Shown here piece by piece: positions 58,818 through 64,000 of a stretch of 64,000 bases of DNA. This DNA comes from Paenibacillus contaminans (GTDB lineage Bacteria > Bacillota > Bacilli > Paenibacillales > NBRC-103111): NCBI RefSeq assembly GCF_003285015.1, contig NZ_QMFB01000011.1, forward strand, positions 218,263 through 282,262, in the 5' to 3' direction. The translations under genes were made by a program, and so were the position numbers. The first letter of the stretch is position 1. Each line of letters begins with the position of its first letter. The notes below the pieces were generated by a model that did no database searches, was not told the DNA's origin, and saw nothing but the letters and a program-made list of their open reading frames with translations.

Positions 58818-61054
58818 TATGCATACACCCCCTGTGCCGATGAGGAGATTTGTTCCGTCAGCATGGTTTGAATCCGGGCGACGATTCGGTCGGCGTCCTC
58901 CCCGTTGTTGATGTCCCCAGTTGTTACGCTCACGGTCGGTGTCAGCGAGACAAAATTCTGGATATTTTTCATCTCGGCGAGCTCGCGCATCATTTTCAGG
59001 TCTTCGCTGCTGATATCGACGGTGTCGTTGATTTTGCCGACTTCGCCTACTTCGCCGATCTTGCCGACCTGATCCATTTTTACCGCAGTCGCGTCTACAC
59101 CGGGAAATCCCGGTAAACTAAACAGTCCGGCGAGTCCCCCGACGGCATCCTTGATTTTATCAGATGCAAAGTGACTTGCTTTCTCCCCCCAAACTTGTCC
59201 CGTTTGAAAAGCGTCGCCATAGTCCATTTGTTCGAATCGTTTCAGGGTTACTACGTTATTATTGTTTTGTAACTGATTACGGTTCTGTTTCAGGGCAGTT
59301 AGTGTACTGTCTAATCCCGCAGTAATGGTCACCCCTTGAAGGCCCGGAATTTTATTCAGGATCGATTCAATTCCCGAAGCAAGTTTCCGCAGAGATTCAA
59401 GTGAACTAATCACAAGGTCGTAAAACAATTTTTTAACTCCATAGACCGTATCATTCCAAATGTTAATAAAAAACTCTGCAATAGAAAGAACCATGTTGGC
59501 AAAACCGGCGAATATGTTAAACAAGAAGGCAACCAGGACGCCAAATATTCCGCCAACAAACCCTACCACCACAGCCGTAGCGTCTTCCCACGAGTACAAG
59601 GCGTAAATTAATAATCCAATCGCGGCGCCGATCAGGAGGATCGGCCAATTCGCGATCATCCAGGCTGAAGCCTGTGCCAGGATGGGTTCTACCATCAACC
59701 ATAGCTTTGTTATAAGCATGGGGATTTGCGTCATCCCCCATAATAAGAAGGCTCCCCCGATCGCAGCGAAGAGCGGTTCAAACACCCCATAGATCCACTG
59801 GATTGCACTTCCAATCCAAATCAACGCCTCAACCAGTCCATTGGCAGCCATGCCAGCCAGCATCATTACATCTGTCAACCCATCCAAAAATGCGGTTCCA
59901 CCCGCCGAGCTAAGCAATTGGCTGATCCGCTCGATCGCAGGGCCAAGAGCGATGAAAGCCCGATTCTTCAAACTTACAAAAACATCGCCAAAAGTGCGCG
60001 GCATTGCTTCGAATTTTTTATTGATGTCATCAGCAGAAGAAAACAACGCTCCTTTAAGGATATTGGCCGCGATGCCTCCCTCTTCGGCCATCGCCTTCAG
60101 CTCGCTCTTCGATTTCCCGGTAAATTTGGCAATCGCATCGGCCAACATGGGGGCATTTTCCATAATCGAGCTGAATTCGTCACCCTGCAGCTTTCCTGCA
60201 GCCATCGCTTTCGTCAACTGATCCATGCCGGATTGCTGCCCCGCTGCATCCGTTACTGAAAGCTTGAACGCTTTTTGCATCAGTTCGGCGAATGCGATCG
60301 TTTCGTTATTCCCGCTAAACATATCCCCGGCTTGAAAGTCCAATTTAACAACGTTTTGTGCCATTGCCATATAATCGCTTTTCGATCGTTCAGCCGCTTC
60401 GAAAATCGATTGCTGCAGCCCTTTGGCGGTTTCTCCTTTTTGCCCGTCCGCGATCAGCCCGATTCCGGCTTGTGTCGACATATAGGCATCGCTTGCCTTC
60501 ATCGCGTCCCCCACGGCCTTAAAATTTATCGAGCTTATGAAAGACGCAATTCCTTTTAAGTTGTCTAACCAGCTTCTTGTGGATTTCCCGCCTTGCTGGG
60601 CATCATCGTTAGTCTCCTGTTGAGGCGGACTTCCTTCGCAACAACCGCCTTTGCCTCCGCTCTGTCCAAGCCGCCGAACTGCGGCCAAGAGCCGATACAC
60701 AAGTCTCTGCAGGTTCGTAAAAAACACGTTGATTGACGCGGGCAGCTGGATTTGAATCCGCAATCGAATGTCGCTAAGCCGAGCCATGATCAACCGCCTT
60801 AACCGTACCAGGTCTGCAGCTAATGCTTGGCGATCGAACGCGAGACGAATGCCCTTCTGGCTCTCGAGCTGCTGTCTTATCCGTTGAATGGCTGCCGCAG
60901 CCTTCGACGTATCTACGTTTACGGACACCGGCGATTTCATGATTCGCTGGAGACGCTCCACAGCCGCATTTGCCGATTGGACCTGACGAACAAACCGCTG
61001 AACGGAACGGTTGAGCTGATCCATCATTTTGAGTGAATCGGACACTGTAGCCAT
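58817..61054 (-). CDS. Tail tape measure protein
   Basis: The 745-aa protein has a coiled-coil N terminus (residues 1-110, with LKMMDQLNRSVQRFV). An unusual Gly/Cys/Pro linker follows (GGKGGCCEGSPPQQ, about 150-175). The tape-measure core (about 190-400) carries QLTKAMAAGKLQGDEFSSI, MENAPMLADAIAKFTG and EAMPRTFGDVFVSLKN. Several hydrophobic segments (about 420-540) come before a helical C terminus. It sets tail length and is ejected into the host envelope. The frame is open further upstream, but the ATG at 61054 has GGGAGGGG. It lies just after the frameshift-extended chaperone gene. Confidence 0.9.
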   Translation of the reverse strand: MATVSDSLKMMDQLNRSVQRFVRQVQSANAAVERLQRIMKSPVSVNVDTSKAAAAIQRIRQQLESQKGIRLAFDRQALAADLVRLRRLIMARLSDIRLRIQIQLPASINVFFTNLQRLVYRLLAAVRRLGQSGGKGGCCEGSPPQQETNDDAQQGGKSTRSWLDNLKGIASFISSINFKAVGDAMKASDAYMSTQAGIGLIADGQKGETAKGLQQSIFEAAERSKSDYMAMAQNVVKLDFQAGDMFSGNNETIAFAELMQKAFKLSVTDAAGQQSGMDQLTKAMAAGKLQGDEFSSIMENAPMLADAIAKFTGKSKSELKAMAEEGGIAANILKGALFSSADDINKKFEAMPRTFGDVFVSLKNRAFIALGPAIERISQLLSSAGGTAFLDGLTDVMMLAGMAANGLVEALIWIGSAIQWIYGVFEPLFAAIGGAFLLWGMTQIPMLITKLWLMVEPILAQASAWMIANWPILLIGAAIGLLIYALYSWEDATAVVVGFVGGIFGVLVAFLFNIFAGFANMVLSIAEFFINIWNDTVYGVKKLFYDLVISSLESLRKLASGIESILNKIPGLQGVTITAGLDSTLTALKQNRNQLQNNNNVVTLKRFEQMDYGDAFQTGQVWGEKASHFASDKIKDAVGGLAGLFSLPGFPGVDATAVKMDQVGKIGEVGEVGKINDTVDISSEDLKMMRELAEMKNIQNFVSLTPTVSVTTGDINNGEDADRIVARIQTMLTEQISSSAQGVYA

Positions 61055-61106
61055 TTCCAAATCCCCTCCCTTCTGCAGCAAAAAGAGCCCCTTAGGGGCC
61101 CTCATG

Positions 61107-61289
61107 CTACTTTTTCATTTTCCTTCGTTCTTTCCGCTCCTGCTCCACCCGCACATCGATCATGGCATAAATGGCTGCACGCTCCCGCCGCGACATAGCG
61201 GTCAATTCGTGCGGCAGGATGCGGAGCTCGTGGAGGGCGTAGTACGCGTAATTCGCTTCGCCATCGCCCTCCTGGATCAGTTTTTTACC
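61107..61289 (-). CDS. -1 frameshift extension of the XkdN-like tail chaperone (T part)
   Basis: In the -1 frame, after A AAA AAC at 61286-61280, translation would read LIQEGDGEANYAYYALHELR, ILPHELTAMSRRERAAIYAM and IDVRVEQERKERRKMKK, then TAG at 61109-61107. That adds 57 residues to the 140-aa XkdN-like protein. The segment has no ribosome-binding site or start of its own and ends just before the tape measure gene. This is the place where gpG/gpGT-type tail chaperones have their second part. Confidence 0.75.
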   Translation of the reverse strand, partial: GKKLIQEGDGEANYAYYALHELRILPHELTAMSRRERAAIYAMIDVRVEQERKERRKMKK

Positions 61290-61699
61290 TGTTCCACCAG
61301 TTCGTTTACGTCCTGATCAAAGCCGTTCAGCCGCTGCACGTGCTGGACCAGCTCGACGTATTCGCCTGGCAGCAGCATTTTGCGAAGCAGGGATTCCGCG
61401 CCAAGCACACCGTAAGAACGCTGCAAATCCGGATTTTTCAAATCGGGGAATACAACGCTGGACGAGACCAGGTTCGCAAGGTAATCCTCGGTATTGGTTT
61501 CCTGCGTATACTGCCCGTTCTTTCCTTTCACGCGTCGGGTCGCCGCCTTGCGGCATTGTTCATTTTCGTCTTCCGTCATGCTGCGCAGCTTCCAGAGAAC
61601 CGCTGAACCGTCTTTATTCCGGAATCGCGCGGATACTGCGACTTCTTCCGTCACTTCCCCCGCGACATTCTGTGCAAAAAACACGCTCAAATCACTCAT
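61277..61699 (-). CDS. xkdN: Phage tail assembly chaperone (XkdN-like), frameshift donor
   Basis: The 140-aa protein matches the XkdN family (SDLSVFFAQNVAGEV, LWKLRSMTEDENEQCRKAAT, YLANLVSSSVVFPDLKNPDL, RKMLLPGEYVELVQHVQRL). It lies between the tube and tape measure genes, the fixed position of tail assembly chaperones. Its last codons are GTA AAA AAC TGA, which forms the perfect slippery heptamer A AAA AAC next to the stop. Most ribosomes should make this 140-aa form, and a minority a 197-aa form with the extension at 61107-61289. Confidence 0.88.
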   Translation of the reverse strand: MSDLSVFFAQNVAGEVTEEVAVSARFRNKDGSAVLWKLRSMTEDENEQCRKAATRRVKGKNGQYTQETNTEDYLANLVSSSVVFPDLKNPDLQRSYGVLGAESLLRKMLLPGEYVELVQHVQRLNGFDQDVNELVEQVKN

Positions 61700-61724
61700 G
61701 GTTGTCCCTCCTTAAGGCGCCCAA

Positions 61725-62192
61725 TCAGGCGCCCGTAATCGTATTGAATTTGTCAATGACATCATAGTCATGGAACGTAAACGGCAGTTCCTCTTCCAGC
61801 ATATCGTCGCTTGACGCATCGAAGCGCGCCGCGATCACGCTGTCCAGATTGCAGCCTTTCAAGTATGTTGTCTGCTTGCCCGTTCCGCTCCCCGGCTGCT
61901 CATTGACAATCATCAGGTCAAACCAGAAATCCTGACCGGTCTGGATATACGTCCGCATGAGCTGGCGGAAAACAGATGTGACATAATAGATGGTCAGCGT
62001 GCCCGAACCGCTCCAGCCCTGGGAGCGCTGCGGCGTATTCGTTCTGCCGAGCACCGGTACATCCACCTTATTTTTCTCGATCGTCGCTTCCAGCGATTTT
62101 GCGTAAAACAATTCTTCCGTACGGCCGTCAATGATCACGTACGCTTTCGCCATTTTCCCACTGATTGCGTCAGTTTCCCTAAAGAATGGCAT
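61725..62192 (-). CDS. xkdM: Phage tail tube protein (XkdM-like)
   Basis: The 155-aa protein has the XkdM/tail-core pattern. It contains KAYVIIDGRTEELFYAKSLE, VDVPVLGRTNTPQRSQGWSG, LTIYYVTSVFRQLM and LEEELPFTFHDYDVIDKF at the C terminus. It polymerises as the inner tube inside the sheath. The ATG at 62192 follows GGAGGTGAAGTAAG and lies 1 bp after the sheath stop codon. Confidence 0.9.
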   Translation of the reverse strand: MPFFRETDAISGKMAKAYVIIDGRTEELFYAKSLEATIEKNKVDVPVLGRTNTPQRSQGWSGSGTLTIYYVTSVFRQLMRTYIQTGQDFWFDLMIVNEQPGSGTGKQTTYLKGCNLDSVIAARFDASSDDMLEEELPFTFHDYDVIDKFNTITGA

Positions 62193-62193
62193 C

Positions 62194-63510
62194 TTACTTC
62201 ACCTCCACATTAATGTAAATCTTCTCGATCGCGTCCACTGGCTGAATGCTCAGTTCGATAACGACCGCATCCGCATCCGTACCCTGGCTGACCGTGATAT
62301 CCGTCTGGCTGTCGAAGTTTTGAATGGCCCCCAGCCCTTGCAGGGTGCGCAGGTAGGATACGACTTCCGCTCCCAGCAGCGCGCGGCCGTCGGCGTTATT
62401 GCCAACCTTACCGATGTAAAAGCTCTCGAAAATCCGCTTCACATCATTCGCGATACTGTCGAGCACGCGGATGACGCGGTTTTTGCCGAATGCCTTTCCC
62501 TTGTCCGGCGTAAAGCTCGTCAGCGTATTAATATCCTGCTCGACGACGGCATGCCCTTGACTCGGCGTAAACACAAACTCGCCGGCGCGCAAAGCGGCTA
62601 CAATCTGGCTATTGGTGTAGCGCGGCGCAACATCCACCGAATCGTCGTAAGCGCCGTACGTAAGCGATTGGCTCGCCGATGCGGCTGCCGTGGCGGCAGC
62701 GACCCAAGCGGTTGCTTGCGCTGCAGTGAGCGTGGAGCCGTCCGATAGCACGACGCCGTTCTTAACGCTAATGACGCCCTCGAAGTCCGCCGTCGGGTAG
62801 TTCTCCATGACAAGCTGTACCTTCTTGCCTTCCTCCTCCCGCATGCGCCGGACAAATGCGGCATAAACCCCTTTCAACGTCGCATCCGTGCCGGTATACG
62901 CCAGCGTATGGAAGTCCTGCAGCTCCAGCGCCGCCAGATAATCCAGATGATCTTGATTCGCCGCCGTGCCGTCCGCACCGCCCACGAGCGGGGCGCCCGC
63001 CGTTTCGGTCAAGGAGCCTGTGCCGGAAAAGACCACGTAGCCATTGCTAACCAATCCGGCTATGTTAGCTACCGTCTGCACATCGACCTCGACGCCCGCC
63101 AGCCGTGTCGTCACATCAAATAGCAAATCATCGTCAATATTCTCCTGAATGATTACGGTGAGCGCGTTGCCCCTTGTGCCGCCATACTTCGCAGTTGCAG
63201 TCAGGGAACCTACAGTTACAGCCGCTTTCGTGCCCGTGTTCAGGCGATACAGCAGCACCGTCTGCGCTCTCTTCAGCGCTTCACGCAGCAGCAAAAGCGC
63301 CGGCGCACTCAAGTCGAGCCCCAGCAGCGGCTGCACATTCTCGCCGGCCGCGATCGAAATCATCGTTTTTGGCTCGCCCCACGGCAGAGACAAGGCAAGC
63401 GATGTGACGCCGCGCTCCCCCAGCGCCCCAAGCGGCTGCGTCGCGCCGTTGAAATTGATGTAAACGCCTGGTCTTACTTTATTTTGAGAAACCCATGTGC
63501 CTCCAGCCAT
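62194..63510 (-). CDS. xkdK: Contractile tail sheath protein (XkdK-like)
   Basis: The 438-aa protein has the XkdK sheath signatures. These are GGTWVSQNKVRPGVYINFN at the N terminus, RGVTSLALSLPWGEPKT, KYGGTRGNALTVIIQEN, and the C-terminal FGKNRVIRVLDSIANDVKRI, FESFYIGKVGNNADGR and IQPVDAIEKIYINVEVK. It forms the outer contractile tube and shows that the prophage is myovirus-like. The ATG at 63510 has GGAGG within the end of the upstream gene. Confidence 0.93.
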   Translation of the reverse strand: MAGGTWVSQNKVRPGVYINFNGATQPLGALGERGVTSLALSLPWGEPKTMISIAAGENVQPLLGLDLSAPALLLLREALKRAQTVLLYRLNTGTKAAVTVGSLTATAKYGGTRGNALTVIIQENIDDDLLFDVTTRLAGVEVDVQTVANIAGLVSNGYVVFSGTGSLTETAGAPLVGGADGTAANQDHLDYLAALELQDFHTLAYTGTDATLKGVYAAFVRRMREEEGKKVQLVMENYPTADFEGVISVKNGVVLSDGSTLTAAQATAWVAAATAAASASQSLTYGAYDDSVDVAPRYTNSQIVAALRAGEFVFTPSQGHAVVEQDINTLTSFTPDKGKAFGKNRVIRVLDSIANDVKRIFESFYIGKVGNNADGRALLGAEVVSYLRTLQGLGAIQNFDSQTDITVSQGTDADAVVIELSIQPVDAIEKIYINVEVK

Positions 63511-63714
63511 TTATTTCGCCTCCATTTTCAAAAATGCTTGCATAGCCGTCTCGGCTTCTGCAATCGTGTACGTTTTGTTTTCCTCCAGCACCACGGAAAG
63601 CACATCCTTCTCCCGCCCCGGACGCTGCCGGGATTTGAGGAATTGTTCCTTCGTATAACGCCCTTCCGCTGCTTGTGCAGCAGGCTGCGCCATCTCTTCT
63701 TTACGCTTCAACAA
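63511..63714 (-). CDS. Small phage protein between tail terminator and sheath (67 aa)
   Basis: The TTG start at 63714 has AGGAGGGGAAGATTG in front. The in-frame ATG at 63693 has only a weak site. The product has a KSRQRPGREKDVLSVVLEEN core and a helical end (TIAEAETAMQAFLKMEAK). Such 60-70 aa proteins sit before the sheath gene in PBSX-like phages; the function is unknown. It overlaps the end of the upstream gene by 14 bp. Confidence 0.72.
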   Translation of the reverse strand: MLKRKEEMAQPAAQAAEGRYTKEQFLKSRQRPGREKDVLSVVLEENKTYTIAEAETAMQAFLKMEAK

Positions 63715-64000
63715 TCTTCCCCTCCTGTTCCAGGGCTTGCATTTTCGGCGCCGCTATCGGCTGCTCCCAAACGAGCATTTCGTAGGCCACCCAAAACTCC
63801 AGCACCCCGTTTTCAATTTGAAACCGCATATCCAGCCCGGGCAGCGGACGTCCCTCCAGCGCAATCCATGCCACTGCTTGCATGAGCTGCTCGGCGATGT
63901 CGTACAGGTGGTCATCGTTCGTCGGAGCCGCCGCGAAATAGCGGATGGCGAACGGATATCTGCGCCTGAAGCGGTGCCCCAGCTCCCGAACATGCCCCGG
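63701..64000 (-). CDS. Phage tail terminator-like protein (DUF6838 type), 5' end outside window
   Basis: The frame is open from the window end for 99 codons to the stop at 63701. The visible part includes HRFRRRYPFAIRYFAAAPTN, DIAEQLMQAV, ALEGRPLPGLDMRFQIENG and LEFWVAYEMLVWEQP. This fits the small protein that caps the tail in PBSX-like phages (XkdJ position). The N terminus is missing only because the window ends. The assignment rests on position and these words. Confidence 0.65.
   Translation of the reverse strand, partial: PGHVRELGHRFRRRYPFAIRYFAAAPTNDDHLYDIAEQLMQAVAWIALEGRPLPGLDMRFQIENGVLEFWVAYEMLVWEQPIAAPKMQALEQEGKIVEA

Larger units (their letters stand above)
48876..64000 (-). mobile_element. 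Prophage tail and lysis region (PBSX/Myoviridae type), incomplete
   Basis: A continuous minus-strand run of closely packed or overlapping genes encodes sheath, tube, tail chaperone, tape measure, LysM hub, baseplate, fibres, holin and amidase in the order known from PBSX-like phages. The capsid, terminase and regulatory genes would lie beyond 64000. No integrase or att site is visible at the left end. Whether it is an inducible phage, a defective phage or a tailocin cannot be told from this part. Confidence 0.9.

Overview
The window looks like part of a chromosome of a Paenibacillaceae species (Paenibacillus, Cohnella or a close relative). The reasons are Gram-positive ribosome-binding sites, frequent TTG and GTG starts, two LplB/YtcP/lipoprotein sugar importers each next to a membrane-bound AraC regulator, very large secreted multidomain proteins with SLH or carbohydrate-binding modules, and a PBSX-like contractile-tail prophage. 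This is an inference from gene content; no rRNA or tRNA is visible.

Layout. (1) 1-500: non-coding repeats. (2) 487-6170, minus strand: DeoR-type regulator, a TarJ-like ribitol/ribulose-5-phosphate dehydrogenase, a glycerophosphodiester phosphodiesterase and a ribulokinase. Together they suggest pentitol-phosphate handling. A 72-bp tandem repeat array and a strong hairpin lie between the dehydrogenase and the phosphodiesterase. (3) 7127-9186: a MerR regulator divergent from an SDR oxidoreductase across a classic MerR-type promoter, then an MgtC-family membrane protein with a long leader. (4) 9507-25086, minus strand: a polysaccharide-utilisation locus. It holds an AraC/YesN regulator, two permeases, a MITE-like element, a binding lipoprotein, a 1492-aa beta-helix protein, a putative toroid lyase or hydrolase, a ceramidase-like protein and an SGNH esterase. 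(5) 25851-30209: a 1452-aa surface protein with DUF4855, discoidin-like domains, a Gly/Asn repeat linker and three SLH domains. (6) 30534-35493: small stress-type proteins, a TauE-like permease, a GNAT acetyltransferase, a second ceramidase-like protein and a DUF1232 protein. (7) 36201-47268, plus strand: a second carbohydrate locus, made of a 1651-aa CBM/propeller protein, a lipoprotein, two permeases and an AraC regulator. (8) 47582-48391: a DppA-like D-aminopeptidase. (9) 48876-64000, minus strand, running off the window: the tail and lysis part of a PBSX/Myoviridae-type prophage.

How the genes work together. In each carbohydrate locus the large secreted protein probably binds or cuts a polysaccharide outside the cell. 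The lipoprotein and two permeases import the oligosaccharides, using an ATPase not encoded here, and the two-TM AraC regulator senses them. The prophage order, read on the minus strand, is tail terminator, small protein, sheath, tube, tail chaperone with a programmed -1 frameshift, tape measure, LysM hub, baseplate, three fibre or structural genes, XkdU-type protein, a fibre with an AT-rich tip, XkdW-like, CD1375-like, a broken xhlA, holin, amidase and a 59-aa single-SLH protein.

The strongest new observations are the A AAA AAC frameshift site that joins xkdN to a 57-residue extension, the decayed xhlA, the stand-alone SLH microprotein in the lysis cassette, the MITE inside a transport operon, the 72-bp repeat array, and a near-identical 36-bp sequence found upstream of two neighbouring genes.
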